Source of the DNA: an uncultured Bacteroidales bacterium
GTDB taxonomy: Bacteria; Bacteroidota; Bacteroidia; Bacteroidales; Muribaculaceae
NCBI GenBank assembly: GCA_902762385.1
Contig: CACWNQ010000015.1
Span: 1 to 60,222 of the forward strand
Direction: 5' to 3'
DNA length: 60,222 nucleotides
Within the stretch, counting starts at the first letter, position 1, and each line of letters starts with the position of its first letter. The position numbers and the translations under genes were made by a program. Below, piece after piece: positions 36,467-46,152 of the stretch. A model generated the notes under the pieces. It was not told the origin of the DNA and did not search any database. It worked only from the letters and a program-made list of their open reading frames with translations.

Positions 36467-39184
36467 ATGAAGACAATCTACACTTTCGGTAACGGTAAAG
36501 CAGAAGGTAGTGCCGACATGAGAGACCTCCTGGGAGGAAAAGGTGCTAACCTGGCCGAGATGAACCTCATTGGTGTACCTGTACCTCCAGGTTTCACTAT
36601 CACCACTGAAATGTGTCGCCTCTACAACGAGAAGGGACGCGACGAAGTTATCAAACTCATCAAGGGTGACGTTGAGAAGTCAATAGCTCACATCGAGAGC
36701 CTCACTGGCAACAAGTTCAACGATCCTAGCAACCCCCAGCTCGTATCGGTACGCTCTGGCGCTCCCGTTTCGATGCCTGGTATGATGGACACCGTGTTGA
36801 ACTTGGGTATCAACGACGAGGTTGCTGCTACTCTTGCCGAAAAGAGTGGAAATCCCCGTTTCGCTTGGGACAGCTATCGCCGCTTCGTTCAGATGTATGG
36901 TGATGTAGTGCTCGGCATGAAGCCTGAGAACAAGACCGACATCGACCCATTTGAGGCCATCATTGAGAAAGTAAAGGCCGACAAGGGTGTTAAATTTGAC
37001 ACTGAGCTCGAGGTTGAAGACCTCAAGACACTTGTTAAGCTCTTTAAGGAGGCTGTTAAGAATAATACTGGCAAGGACTTCCCAACCAGCGCTTGGGATC
37101 AGTTGTGGGGTGCAATTTGCGCCGTATTCGACAGCTGGAACAACGAGCGTGCTATCCTGTATCGCCAGATGAACCGCATCCCCGAGGAGTATGGTACCGC
37201 AGTTAACGTTCAGGCCATGGTTTATGGTAACATGGGCAATAACTCGGCTACTGGTGTTTGTTTCTCTCGCGACGCTGCTACCGGCGAGAACCTCTTCAAC
37301 GGCGAGTACCTGATCAATGCTCAGGGCGAGGACGTTGTTGCTGGTGTTCGCACACCTCAGCAGATTATGACCGAGGGATCACGCCGATGGGCAGCCCTTC
37401 AGGGCATCAGCGAGGAAGAGCGCGCAAGCAAGTATCCTTCACTCGAGGAGTCAATGCCCGAGTGCGCTAAGGAGCTTGTTGAAATTCAGCACCGCCTCGA
37501 GGAGCACTATCGCGACATGCAAGACATGGAGTTCACCATCCAGGACGGCAAGCTGTGGCTGTTACAGACACGTAACGGCAAGCGCACCGGTGCCGCTATG
37601 GTGAAGATTGCCATGGACCTGCTGCGTGAGGGCAAGATTGACGAGAAGACTGTTCTCAAGCGCATGGAGCCTGAGAAACTCGATGAGCTTCTGCACCCAG
37701 TATTTGACGCTTCGGCAATGAAGACTGCCAAGGTTGTTGCTAAGGGTCTTCCTGCAAGTCCTGGTGCTGCTACCGGCCACATCGTATTCTTTGCCGACGA
37801 CGCCGAGGCATGGGCACAGCGCAACAAGAAAGTCATCTTGGTTCGCCTTGAGACTTCTCCCGAGGATCTTCGCGGTATGAGCGTAGCACAGGGTATCCTC
37901 ACCGCTCGCGGTGGTATGACCAGTCACGCAGCCGTTGTTGCTCGCGGTATGGGTCGCTGCTGCGTTTCGGGCGCAGGCGAGATTCTTGTTGACTACAAGA
38001 ACAAGACCGTTGAGATGAGTGGCAAGGTTTACCACGAGGGCGACTGGATTTCATTGAACGGTAGCACCGGTGAGGTTTACGAGGGTCTCGTATCGACCGT
38101 TGACGCCGACATGAGCGGTGACTTCGCTGCCATCATGAATCTGGCTGAGAAATACAGCAAGATGTACGTTCGCACCAATGCCGACTCACCACGCGACGCT
38201 AAGGTTGCTCGCAAGTTTGGTGCTAAGGGTATTGGTCTGTGCCGCACTGAGCACATGTTCTTCGAGGGCGACCGCATCAAAGCTATGCGCGAGATGATTA
38301 TCGCCAGCGACGAGGAAAGCCGCCGTGTAGCACTCGACAAGCTGCTGCCATTGCAGCGTGGTGACTTCGAGGGTATCTTCGAGGCTATGGACGGATTTGG
38401 TGTTACCATCCGCCTGCTCGATCCTCCCTTGCACGAGTTCGTACCCCACCAGCTCGCAACTCAGAAGGAGCTTGCCGAGGAACTCGGTATCACTCTCGAC
38501 GAGGTGAAGAACGTGTGCGCTAACCTCGAGGAGTTCAACCCAATGCTCGGCCACCGTGGTTGCCGTCTGGGCTGTACTTATCCTGAGATTACCGAGATGC
38601 AGGCACGCGCCATTATCGAGGCAGCCCTCAACGTGAAGGCTCGCGGCATCGACGTTCATCCTGAGATTATGGTTCCCCTGGTAGGCGTTCTTCCTGAGAT
38701 TGACATGCAGGCTCGCATCATCAACGAGACCGCTCAGAAGGTATTTGCCGAGCGTGGCGAGACTGTTGCCTACAAGGTAGGTACTATGATTGAGATTCCA
38801 CGTGCTGCTCTCGTAGCAGACCAAATCGCTAAGGTTGCCGACTTCTTCTCGTTCGGTACCAACGACTTGACTCAGATGACCTTCGGTTACTCACGCGACG
38901 ACGCTCCCAAGTTCCTTGGCAAGTACAAAGAGCTTGGCATCCTCAAAGTTGATCCATTTGCAGTCCTCGATCAGGAAGGCGTTGGCCAGCTCGTTGAGAT
39001 GGGTACCAAGAAGGGCCGTGCAACTAAGCCCGAACTCAAAGTGGGTATCTGTGGCGAGCACGGTGGTGAGCCATCGAGCGTGAAGTTCTGCGCAGGCCTC
39101 GGCATGGACTACGTTTCTTGCAGTCCTTACCGTGTGCCCATCGCACGACTCGCAGCCGCTCAGGCAGCCGTAGAAGGCAAATAA
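36467..39184 (+). CDS. ppdK: Pyruvate, phosphate dikinase
   Basis: 905 residues, full family length. Domain order: ATP-grasp nucleotide-binding domain ('GGKGANLAEMNLIGVPVPPG', 'PQLVSVRSGAPVSMPGMMDT'), the phosphohistidine swivelling domain with the catalytic His in 'ARGGMTSHAAVVARGMGRCC' (residue ~485), and the C-terminal PEP/pyruvate TIM barrel ('GIGLCRTEHMFFEGDRIKAM', 'MLGHRGCRLGCTYPEITEMQ', 'FSFGTNDLTQMTFGYSRDD', 'VGICGEHGGEPSSVKFCAGL' with the catalytic Cys). Reversibly interconverts PEP, AMP and PPi with pyruvate, ATP and Pi; in anaerobic Bacteroidales it supports PPi-linked glycolysis or gluconeogenesis. Monocistronic, with strong codon preference and a terminator. Confidence 0.97.
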   Translation: MKTIYTFGNGKAEGSADMRDLLGGKGANLAEMNLIGVPVPPGFTITTEMCRLYNEKGRDEVIKLIKGDVEKSIAHIESLTGNKFNDPSNPQLVSVRSGAPVSMPGMMDTVLNLGINDEVAATLAEKSGNPRFAWDSYRRFVQMYGDVVLGMKPENKTDIDPFEAIIEKVKADKGVKFDTELEVEDLKTLVKLFKEAVKNNTGKDFPTSAWDQLWGAICAVFDSWNNERAILYRQMNRIPEEYGTAVNVQAMVYGNMGNNSATGVCFSRDAATGENLFNGEYLINAQGEDVVAGVRTPQQIMTEGSRRWAALQGISEEERASKYPSLEESMPECAKELVEIQHRLEEHYRDMQDMEFTIQDGKLWLLQTRNGKRTGAAMVKIAMDLLREGKIDEKTVLKRMEPEKLDELLHPVFDASAMKTAKVVAKGLPASPGAATGHIVFFADDAEAWAQRNKKVILVRLETSPEDLRGMSVAQGILTARGGMTSHAAVVARGMGRCCVSGAGEILVDYKNKTVEMSGKVYHEGDWISLNGSTGEVYEGLVSTVDADMSGDFAAIMNLAEKYSKMYVRTNADSPRDAKVARKFGAKGIGLCRTEHMFFEGDRIKAMREMIIASDEESRRVALDKLLPLQRGDFEGIFEAMDGFGVTIRLLDPPLHEFVPHQLATQKELAEELGITLDEVKNVCANLEEFNPMLGHRGCRLGCTYPEITEMQARAIIEAALNVKARGIDVHPEIMVPLVGVLPEIDMQARIINETAQKVFAERGETVAYKVGTMIEIPRAALVADQIAKVADFFSFGTNDLTQMTFGYSRDDAPKFLGKYKELGILKVDPFAVLDQEGVGQLVEMGTKKGRATKPELKVGICGEHGGEPSSVKFCAGLGMDYVSCSPYRVPIARLAAAQAAVEGK

Positions 39185-39205
39185 GGATTACACCTTATTA
39201 AATTA

Positions 39206-39247
39206 TAAGCGGTAGAACCTCGCACATGGAGCGTTCTACCGCTTTTA
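39206..39247 (+). terminator. Terminator of ppdK
   Basis: 12-bp stem AAGCGGTAGAAC / GTTCTACCGCTT around a 14-nt loop (39207-39244), followed by TTATT. Confidence 0.8.
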
Positions 39248-39274
39248 TTATAAATTATAAACAATAGTTATTTT

Positions 39275-40615
39275 TTAGTTCTGCTCCCTCAGCCAACGTT
39301 TCAACAAGAATGTGAGAAAGTAGGGAAATGTGTAGAATTTACCATTAAAGCCTATGTTAGCAGAACAGAACTTAATACCATATTTAATGTCGCGACTTAA
39401 ATTCTGTGAAGAATTACCAGTAAGTTTATTTAGTGAAGCAGTTGCGGTGTTGCTAGCCTTTACCTCAATAGGCCATAGATGATTAGCACTACGCACAAAG
39501 AAGTCTATCTCAATCGACAACTTATCATTGCGATAGTAGTATAAATCATACCCCTGCTTTGCAAGCATATCGGCAACAATATTTTCAAAGATTGCTCCTT
39601 TATAGGTTGCAAAATTTTTGTTTTTGCGCAAGTCTTCTTGCGCCTCCTCATCAAGTGATGAAATGAGCATACCCGTATCCCGATAATAGATTTTGTATAA
39701 AGATGGACTGTAGTTTCCCTTTAGCGGCAAGGCCAACTCATGCAAACAATAACACACGTTGATGATGCCAGCGCTGTTTAGCCATTCCACTGCACCTACA
39801 TACTCCCGGTTACGAGCACCATGTGCGATTTTTGTCACCAGAAATCGCTTATTTTCTTGTGCAAGAAACGCCGAGATGTGACGGAAAACTGCCAGGACCT
39901 TACCCTTCTCCATTCCAACAGCATACTTTGTGATGTCTTCCTCGTAGTCTTGATGCAATTGCTTCTGGAGAGACAAAGTGCCTGCAAAGTTTTTTTGCGA
40001 AACAAAGGTATCGACCACCTCAGGCATACCACCAAGAACCATGTAGTCTCTAAATAAACTATTGAGTTTATCCATCATTAGCTTTGTTAAAGGCTTTACC
40101 TGAAGCATGTGACTAAAAAGCTTATCAATCAATGAATCGTCATAACCGCAAGCCCACAGGAATTCCTCAAAATCCATAGAGTGCATAAGCAAGTCTTCTT
40201 TATAGCCCACACTGTTTGACTCTATCTGTTGATAATAGACACCCATCAGCGAGCCGGAACAAATTACGTCATAACGACCATCCATCTTGAAAGGTTTTAG
40301 ACTTGTGGCACAACTTGGGCAAACCTGCAGTTCGTCAAAGAATATTAGTGTTTCTCCTGGCACAAAAATGAGATGTGGGTTAATCAATGTAATATTCTTA
40401 ATAATAGTATCTACGTTAAAACCATCATCAAAAATACCACAATACTCCTCATCTAAAGCAAAATTAATCTCAATTACGTGCTTATAGTTTTGTTCAGCAA
40501 AATGGCGAATTGACATAGTCTTGCCAACTTGACGTGCACCCTTGACTATTAGAGGCTTGCGATTAGACCGATTCTTCCAGTCTATCAATATGTTATCTAT
40601 CTTTCGCTTAAGCAT
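39275..40615 (-). CDS. AAA (AAA_14) ATPase with C-terminal DUF4143 domain
   Basis: 446 residues. N-terminal P-loop 'PLIVKGARQVGKTMSIRHFA', Walker B 'GETLIFFDELQVCPSC', sensor 'YDVICSGSLMGVYYQQIESN'. The DUF4143 domain is C-terminal, with a PD-(D/E)xK nuclease-like core: 'GAIFENIVADMLAKQGYDLY', 'LSIEIDFFVRSANHLWPIEV' then KAS. These ATPases are abundant, patchily distributed genes in gut Bacteroidetes and archaea; a defence or selfish role is often supposed but unproven. The promoter region holds four copies of a 32-bp repeat, suggesting autoregulation. Not in an operon: the next minus-strand gene upstream (rsgA) ends 157 nt away. Confidence 0.85.
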   Translation of the reverse strand: MLKRKIDNILIDWKNRSNRKPLIVKGARQVGKTMSIRHFAEQNYKHVIEINFALDEEYCGIFDDGFNVDTIIKNITLINPHLIFVPGETLIFFDELQVCPSCATSLKPFKMDGRYDVICSGSLMGVYYQQIESNSVGYKEDLLMHSMDFEEFLWACGYDDSLIDKLFSHMLQVKPLTKLMMDKLNSLFRDYMVLGGMPEVVDTFVSQKNFAGTLSLQKQLHQDYEEDITKYAVGMEKGKVLAVFRHISAFLAQENKRFLVTKIAHGARNREYVGAVEWLNSAGIINVCYCLHELALPLKGNYSPSLYKIYYRDTGMLISSLDEEAQEDLRKNKNFATYKGAIFENIVADMLAKQGYDLYYYRNDKLSIEIDFFVRSANHLWPIEVKASNTATASLNKLTGNSSQNLSRDIKYGIKFCSANIGFNGKFYTFPYFLTFLLKRWLREQN

Positions 40616-40628
40616 AATTACTATTTAT

Positions 40629-40741
40629 ATCACATAAGTCGATGCAAAATTAAGCAAAAAATCACATAATTCCCATATTTTTAACCCGAAAAATCACATA
40701 ATTCCCGTTTTTAATGCGTGAAAAATCACATAATTCCCATA
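40629..40741. repeat. Exact 32-bp-period repeat array over the DUF4143 ATPase promoter
   Basis: ATCACATAATTCCC starts at 40661, 40693 and 40725, each preceded by AAAA. A degenerate fourth copy, ATCACATAAGTC, starts at 40629. All four are spaced exactly 32 bp, about three helical turns. The three good copies lie upstream of the -7 box; the degenerate copy includes the -7 box itself (TAATTTTG, minus, 40645-40652). Looks like an iteron-type operator on one DNA face. Confidence 0.85.
40645..40652 (-). promoter_or_regulatory. -7 box of DUF4143 ATPase gene
   Basis: TAATTTTG on the minus strand inside the first (degenerate) repeat unit; leader about 23 nt. Confidence 0.6.
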
Positions 40742-40772
40742 TCATTAGAAAACAGGACAGGTATTAAAGGAG

Positions 40773-41717
40773 TTAAAACGGTTTGCGGTATTTGTCGGGG
40801 TCGGTGTCTTCCATGATGCTAAGGTAGCTGTTGTAGCGCGACTGGCTAATGTGGTTTTGCTCGACAGCATCGCGCACGGCACAACCTGGCTCATGAGTGT
40901 GGGTGCAATTGTTGTACTTACATTCCTTTGAAACCTTGAAAATCTCGGGGAAGAAATGCGCAACCTCGCTCTTCTCAAAATCGATGGTACCAAAGCCTTT
41001 CACTCCTGGAGTGTCGATGATGTGGCCAGCATTGTCGCCTGGTATGTCGAGCATTTCGCTGAAGGTGGTGGTGTGCATGCCAGTGTGATGCACCTCGGAG
41101 ATATCACCCACCTTGAGCTTAGCATCAGGGACCAGCAGGTTGATGATAGAGCTCTTCCCTACTCCCGAGTTGCCACTAAAAAGGGCTGTCTTGCCCTGCA
41201 ACTCATTACGCAGCAAGTCGAGCCCCTCGCCCGTGATGACCGACATGGGAACAACAGTGTAACCTATACTCCTATATAAATAGATAACAGCCTCAAGCAA
41301 CTCGCGGTCTTCAGGCTCGGCAAGGAGGTCAATCTTGTTGAAGACGATTGTGACCGGGACATTATAGGCCTCGGCAGTAGCAAGGAAGCGGTCGATGAAA
41401 ACGGTACTTGTCTCAGGATTGATGAGCGTAACCACAAGCACAGCCATGTCGAGGTTGGCGGCAAGAATCTGGAACTCACGCGACAAATTGCTGGCACGGC
41501 GGATGATATAGTTGCGACGTGGCAAGATTGAACGGATGAAAGCTGTGCCATCTTCCTTAACCTCAATCTCAACATTATCGCCCACTGCCACGGGATTAGT
41601 GCAACGGAAACCTTTAAGCCTGAGATTCCCCTTGATTTTGCAGTTGCGCTCGGTGCCATCGGCAGTGCGCACTATGTACCAACTGCCTGTGTTCTTTATT
41701 ACCAGTCCTTGTGTCAA
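40773..41717 (-). CDS. rsgA: Ribosome small-subunit-dependent GTPase A
   Basis: 314 residues. Layout: N-terminal OB fold ('[20 protein letters not shown]', '[20 protein letters not shown]'), then a circularly permuted GTPase in which G4 ('[10 protein letters not shown]') precedes G1 ('[20 protein letters not shown]') and G3 ('[16 protein letters not shown]'). The C-terminal zinc knuckle is '[16 protein letters not shown]'. Assists late maturation of the 30S subunit. Start is TTG at 41717: no ATG is available and the reading aligns with the usual M[11 protein letters not shown] start of Bacteroidetes RsgA. Confidence 0.96.
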   Translation of the reverse strand: MTQGLVIKNTGSWYIVRTADGTERNCKIKGNLRLKGFRCTNPVAVGDNVEIEVKEDGTAFIRSILPRRNYIIRRASNLSREFQILAANLDMAVLVVTLINPETSTVFIDRFLATAEAYNVPVTIVFNKIDLLAEPEDRELLEAVIYLYRSIGYTVVPMSVITGEGLDLLRNELQGKTALFSGNSGVGKSSIINLLVPDAKLKVGDISEVHHTGMHTTTFSEMLDIPGDNAGHIIDTPGVKGFGTIDFEKSEVAHFFPEIFKVSKECKYNNCTHTHEPGCAVRDAVEQNHISQSRYNSYLSIMEDTDPDKYRKPF

Positions 41718-41734
41718 AACCTATATTTTTTTGA

Positions 41735-41742
41735 CAAAGATA
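41735..41742 (-). promoter_or_regulatory. -7 box of rsgA
   Basis: TATCTTTG on the minus strand, leader about 11 nt to the TTG start. Confidence 0.6.
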
Positions 41743-41900
41743 GTGCAAGTTAAGAGAAAAACCAAACTTGCAGGAGTTTTTCCTTATCGCAGCCAACTTC
41801 GGCAATAGGCAACATAGTGCATTTTCTGTAAAAATTTCATCAAAAAGCATTTTTCTTAAAAAAATGGGCAAGCAGCACCAAGAAATTGAAATAAAATGCT

Positions 41901-41908
41901 TAACTTTG
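41901..41908 (+). promoter_or_regulatory. -7 box of nucleoside phosphorylase gene
   Basis: TAACTTTG followed by CTTTTTG; leader about 42 nt to the ATG at 41957. Confidence 0.65.
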
Positions 41909-41956
41909 CTTTTTGATAGTATTAAGTAGAACATTTTATAAAAACCTCTCAAATAT

Positions 41957-42841
41957 ATGGAAAAGAAATACATTCCCGATTCCGAGATGATCATCAACGA
42001 TGATGGTTCAATCTTCCACATCCACTTGAAACCCGAGCAGCTCGCCGACAACATCATCATCTGCGGCGACCCTAGCCGTGTGAACATGATTGCGTCCTAC
42101 TTCGACACCAAGGATTTTGAGGTGTCGAGCCGTGAGTTCCACACCATAGGTGGAACCTACAATGGCAAGCCCATCATGGCATTGTCGCACGGAATTGGCG
42201 GCGACAACATCGACATCGTGGTTACTGAGCTTGACGCTCTTGCCAACGTTGACTTCGCCACTCGCACCGTTAAGGATGAGCATCGCACATTGAACATCGT
42301 GCGCATTGGCACCAGCGGCGGCTTGCAGCCCTACGTTCCCGTAGGTACTCCCGTAATTGCCGCCAAGGCTCTTGGTTTTGACGGCGTGATGAACTACTAC
42401 GCTGGCCGCAACGAGGCTTGCGACCTAGAGTTTGAGCGCCAGTTCTGCGAGTTTGTGAAGTGGAACCCATTGTTCTGCAAGCCTTACATTGTTGAGGCTG
42501 ACCCAACACTGGTTGAGAAGATTGGCCGTGACGACATGGTGCGCGGTTACACCATCTCGGCTGTGGGATTCTATGGACCTCAGGGTCGTGAGGTGCGTCT
42601 GCCACTAGCAGAGCCCGAACTCAACAAGCGAATCGAGGCATTCGAATATGATGGCGGTCACATCACAAACTATGAGATGGAAGGTGCAGCACTGCAAGGT
42701 CTCGCCAAGCTCATGGGACACCGTGCCATCACCATTTGCTCAATTATTGCCAATCGCGTAGCAACAGTAGCTAACCCCAACTACAAGACTGCTGTCAACG
42801 ACCTGGTGAAGACCGTAATTGAGCGACTTATGGCAGACTGA
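41957..42841 (+). CDS. udp: Nucleoside phosphorylase, uridine-phosphorylase type
   Basis: 294 residues of the NP-I family. Phosphate-binding motifs 'IIICGDPSRVNMIASYF' and 'IVRIGTSGGLQPYVPVGTPV', the 'MALSHGIGGDNIDIVVTELD' strand, and the ribose-binding 'ITNYEMEGAALQGLAKLMGH' (the MEGA motif) are present. Cleaves a nucleoside with phosphate to base and ribose-1-phosphate in salvage. Sequence flavour is uridine phosphorylase, but purine specificity cannot be excluded by eye. Monocistronic with terminator. Confidence 0.9.
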   Translation: MEKKYIPDSEMIINDDGSIFHIHLKPEQLADNIIICGDPSRVNMIASYFDTKDFEVSSREFHTIGGTYNGKPIMALSHGIGGDNIDIVVTELDALANVDFATRTVKDEHRTLNIVRIGTSGGLQPYVPVGTPVIAAKALGFDGVMNYYAGRNEACDLEFERQFCEFVKWNPLFCKPYIVEADPTLVEKIGRDDMVRGYTISAVGFYGPQGREVRLPLAEPELNKRIEAFEYDGGHITNYEMEGAALQGLAKLMGHRAITICSIIANRVATVANPNYKTAVNDLVKTVIERLMAD

Positions 42842-42867
42842 TAATTTCCTCTCATCACCAAAAGAGT

Positions 42868-42901
42868 AAGGTACTCCCCGCAATTGAGGAGTACCTTTTT
42901 T
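42868..42901 (+). terminator. Terminator of nucleoside phosphorylase gene
   Basis: 10-bp stem AAGGTACTCC / GGAGTACCTT with a 10-nt loop, then TTTTT. Confidence 0.85.
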
Positions 42902-42920
42902 ATACCATTTATTTAGTAGA

Positions 42921-45900
42921 TTAATTTCCAAGTAGAATGTTGTAAACAATGGTTATATCAACCGAAGTAATGATGCCATCACCATCCTGATCGCCATTGA
43001 CGAGCTCGCTGCTGTCACCGTTAAGCAGATAGTTGTAGAGAGCTGTAACGTCGACACTGTTTACATGGCCGTCGCCGTTAACGTCGCCGGGGATGGCATC
43101 GACGATATTGCCGAAGTTCTTCCACTGCGCTGCAGCTTTGTATTTATTTACGCATCCCTGAGGCACATGAAGCGTCTGACCAGACTGCAGGTTGTAGTTC
43201 CAAACATTTGGGCCTAAGTTTGTTGGCGGATTTGTGGCTAAGCAAGTCACATCGGTAAGTGCGGCTCCAGACACCTCCATCATAGCAGATTCACCTATAC
43301 GAGCGACATTGGCAGGAAGTTTGAAGTGAGTCACATAAGGGGTATTAGAAAATGCATAATCCTGAATGTCGAGCTTGGTGTCGTTACACCTCGTCAAGTC
43401 AACCACGCCTTGAATAGCCGTATTGGCAAAAGCGCCCTTACCAATATAGTTGAGCTTGCACGACTTATCGGGCCAAGAGAACGACGATAAGCTGGTGCAA
43501 CTTGCAAACGCGTAATCAGGAATCTTCTTGACAATGTTGTCGCTCCAGGTGATTTTAACTCCGGTAAGCTGTGAGGCGCCTGCGAAGCAACTGTCGCTCA
43601 ACTCCTTGATGTAGTAACGCCGAGCAAAACTGTCGCTTTTATAGGTATTATCGCTAATTGTAAAATACTGAATAGCGTTATCGGGAATATATACCTGTTT
43701 TGCGTTAAAGGATCCGTCACTATTCTCGTTGATTACTGTCAAGTCTTGCCAATCACTAGCTCCTGCACCGATGCTGTTGAAATAACGCCAAGGATAGTAG
43801 CCGTTGCTGGTCTTAGCACCTAAGAACGTGTTTCTTGAGCCAACAGGCACATATACCTTGCAAGTCCTAGGCACGTTGTAAAAGCAGCCGCCGTTGCTGC
43901 TACCAGGATCAACATCTGAGACATTGCCCCAGTAATTGGTGAACATCAGCGAAGTGCTGGTAAGGTTAAGATTGATTGATTGCAAGGCCGGGCAATTTCT
44001 CACAAAATTGCCGGCTACATTACCATTACTGGAACTTGGAAGATTGATGCGTTTAAGGCTTGGATTGTCGGCAAACGCTTGTGCATGTATCTCCTGAATG
44101 CCGTAGGGCAGATCAGCATTCTGAATTCTGGTGTTTCTGAAACAGTTCTGTCCAATATAAGACTCGGCACTCCATTTAGTGTTGAACTTCACATTGGTAA
44201 GTCCAGTGCAGTTGTAGAAGATTTCTTTGCCTTGAAGCTGCCCATTAATAGTTACTGAAGTGATTCGGGTGTTTCCCTTAAAGGCATAATCCCTAACATA
44301 AACCTTATGTTCTGTGCCATGTCTGTAGATTGTTTCTGGGATGATTATGGAGCCACTCAATTCCATGGAAAGATCCTCATCGATATACCAGATGTTTTTG
44401 CCATAAACCAGAAAAGCTGTATCGTCATAAGGCATTATATAAGGTATTCCATCGATCACTGCATCATACGAACCATAAGAGATGCTATAATTGTTCCAGT
44501 ATGGTGATGTGTAGGGAACCATATCACTTTCCCACCATGAAGGTACAAATATCTCCAAAGAAGGCGGCACATTTGTAAATGTGTTGACATCGGTAGTGTT
44601 ATTGACTCCTTGCTGGGAGTTAAGGAGGATCCTCCTCAAATCTATGCAGCCATTAAATGCGCTGTGATAATTGGCACTCGTCACTGTGCTGGGAATCGAC
44701 ACTCCACGAAGAGCTGTTGAGTTTTCAAAAACATGGCCATACATGGATGAGCCAGATGTGCCTATTTTCTTCACGCCAACTGGAATCTCTATTGCTCTAT
44801 TGTAACCTCTCATGTCACTGTAGGCATAGTCACCAATCTCGGTTAGGGTGGTTGGCATAGTTGACTGTTCGCATTGATAAGTATTCCTGCTTGGGCTTTT
44901 GATTAATTTGGTTAGCGACTTGTTGTAAAGGGCTCCACAATCAATGTAAGTGGCATAGTACTGGTTTCCACTAGCCACAGTAAAGTCTTTAAACGAATAA
45001 CACTTCTCTACCGATGTTACAGCAAAGGTTTCTAATGTTGCCGGAATGTTAAGCGTAGAAAAGGCGGCATTATAGAACGCTTGCGAAGCCACATATTTCA
45101 CTCCCTCGTTGAGATTCACCGTGCTCAACGACGTGCAACCATAAAACGAGCGTTCCAGAATCTGACTGCAACTTAGGTTCGCCGACGTCAGTGCCGTACA
45201 GCCATAGAATGCTTCACGATTAATGGTGAAGTTGGTTTTAGTGATGCTTAACGACTGAAGTGTGTTATTACCCGCACACGCCTGCTGAGCGACACTTGCG
45301 ACATAATAATATTTTCCATAACTGTTATCAGTATAACCAGTACTACTTGTAATAGAAAAACTGGTGGGGGCGTTCTCAATTCCCACTAACGTTAATTCGC
45401 CATTTGATGAAGCTGTGGTAGGTGTAGTCACAACATAACAACCATCACTAAACCAATAATCAGCCGCTTGACTTGGATATGGAGTTGAATTAACGCTGAA
45501 ATACCTTGTCAAATTATATATATTATTTGCAGCAGTAACTGCAGGGTAAGTAGGCATATTCACCTTCCTGTAAGAAGCCAAACAGCCCGAAAAAGAGTCA
45601 TCATAAATATATGTGGAGTTTGGATTAAGAGTTCCCCAATTAATTGTTAGTGTTGAACCCGAAGCATTGTCACCACAATTGTAAAGGAATTCTCTTGAAA
45701 TATTAATCACGGAGCTTGGGATGTGAACTTTTTGCAATTTGTGTAAATTGCAAAAAGCACGATAGCCTATGTCAAAAACTCCATAACTCAACCATATTGA
45801 AGTGACATTCTGCAATTTATTGGAATAGTCTCCTAAAGCTCGCAAAGAGATACTCACACGCAGTTTCTGGCCATTATATGTCACGAAACCAGGAATAGAA

Positions 45901-46079
45901 ACGCTGGTAGGGTTGCTGTTAAGGAAGGCTGTGGTGGGACTTCCCAAACTGGCATAAGTGCCATAAGTGTCGGATGTAATAACAGTGTAGTTGAAGTTCC
46001 CTTCTGTGAAGGTTTGGGCTAACGCTGCCACACCGCAAATGGCAACAGCCATCAGTAGGAGTAGAATTTTCTTTTTCAT
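42921..46079 (-). CDS. Large secreted BspA-type leucine-rich repeat protein with dockerin-like C-terminus
   Basis: 1052 residues with a signal peptide ('MKKKILLLLMAVAICGVAAL'). Most of the length is BspA/LRR_5 repeats with recurring 'AFxxCTxLxxxxLP' units, for example 'FYGCTALTSANLSCSQILER', 'FYGCTSLSTVNLNEGVKYVA', 'SFAGASQLTGV' types and 'YAFASCTSLSSFSWPDKSCK'. The last ~60 residues carry two EF-hand-like calcium loops ('GDVNGDGHVNSVDVTALYNY' and 'NGDQDGDGIITSVDITIVYN'), the pattern of a type I dockerin. Likely a surface or extracellular adhesion protein. No -7 box is found in the 73 nt upstream, so it is probably cotranscribed with the gene ending at 46153. Confidence 0.85.
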   Translation of the reverse strand: MKKKILLLLMAVAICGVAALAQTFTEGNFNYTVITSDTYGTYASLGSPTTAFLNSNPTSVSIPGFVTYNGQKLRVSISLRALGDYSNKLQNVTSIWLSYGVFDIGYRAFCNLHKLQKVHIPSSVINISREFLYNCGDNASGSTLTINWGTLNPNSTYIYDDSFSGCLASYRKVNMPTYPAVTAANNIYNLTRYFSVNSTPYPSQAADYWFSDGCYVVTTPTTASSNGELTLVGIENAPTSFSITSSTGYTDNSYGKYYYVASVAQQACAGNNTLQSLSITKTNFTINREAFYGCTALTSANLSCSQILERSFYGCTSLSTVNLNEGVKYVASQAFYNAAFSTLNIPATLETFAVTSVEKCYSFKDFTVASGNQYYATYIDCGALYNKSLTKLIKSPSRNTYQCEQSTMPTTLTEIGDYAYSDMRGYNRAIEIPVGVKKIGTSGSSMYGHVFENSTALRGVSIPSTVTSANYHSAFNGCIDLRRILLNSQQGVNNTTDVNTFTNVPPSLEIFVPSWWESDMVPYTSPYWNNYSISYGSYDAVIDGIPYIMPYDDTAFLVYGKNIWYIDEDLSMELSGSIIIPETIYRHGTEHKVYVRDYAFKGNTRITSVTINGQLQGKEIFYNCTGLTNVKFNTKWSAESYIGQNCFRNTRIQNADLPYGIQEIHAQAFADNPSLKRINLPSSSNGNVAGNFVRNCPALQSINLNLTSTSLMFTNYWGNVSDVDPGSSNGGCFYNVPRTCKVYVPVGSRNTFLGAKTSNGYYPWRYFNSIGAGASDWQDLTVINENSDGSFNAKQVYIPDNAIQYFTISDNTYKSDSFARRYYIKELSDSCFAGASQLTGVKITWSDNIVKKIPDYAFASCTSLSSFSWPDKSCKLNYIGKGAFANTAIQGVVDLTRCNDTKLDIQDYAFSNTPYVTHFKLPANVARIGESAMMEVSGAALTDVTCLATNPPTNLGPNVWNYNLQSGQTLHVPQGCVNKYKAAAQWKNFGNIVDAIPGDVNGDGHVNSVDVTALYNYLLNGDSSELVNGDQDGDGIITSVDITIVYNILLGN

Positions 46080-46152
46080 ATATAGTTATTATTTGGGGTA
46101 GATAATTAACCAAGTAGAATACAATATCTACGTCTGATCTAAAAAAGCTTTA

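Noticed and set aside
38186-38824. 212-residue minus-strand ORF within ppdK
   Set aside because: Antisense shadow caused by the strong codon bias of ppdK.
40629-40741. Short CRISPR array (regular 32-bp repeats)
   Set aside because: Repeat core is only ~17 bp with 15-bp, AT-rich partly similar intervals, four units at most, and no cas genes. Better read as operator iterons.
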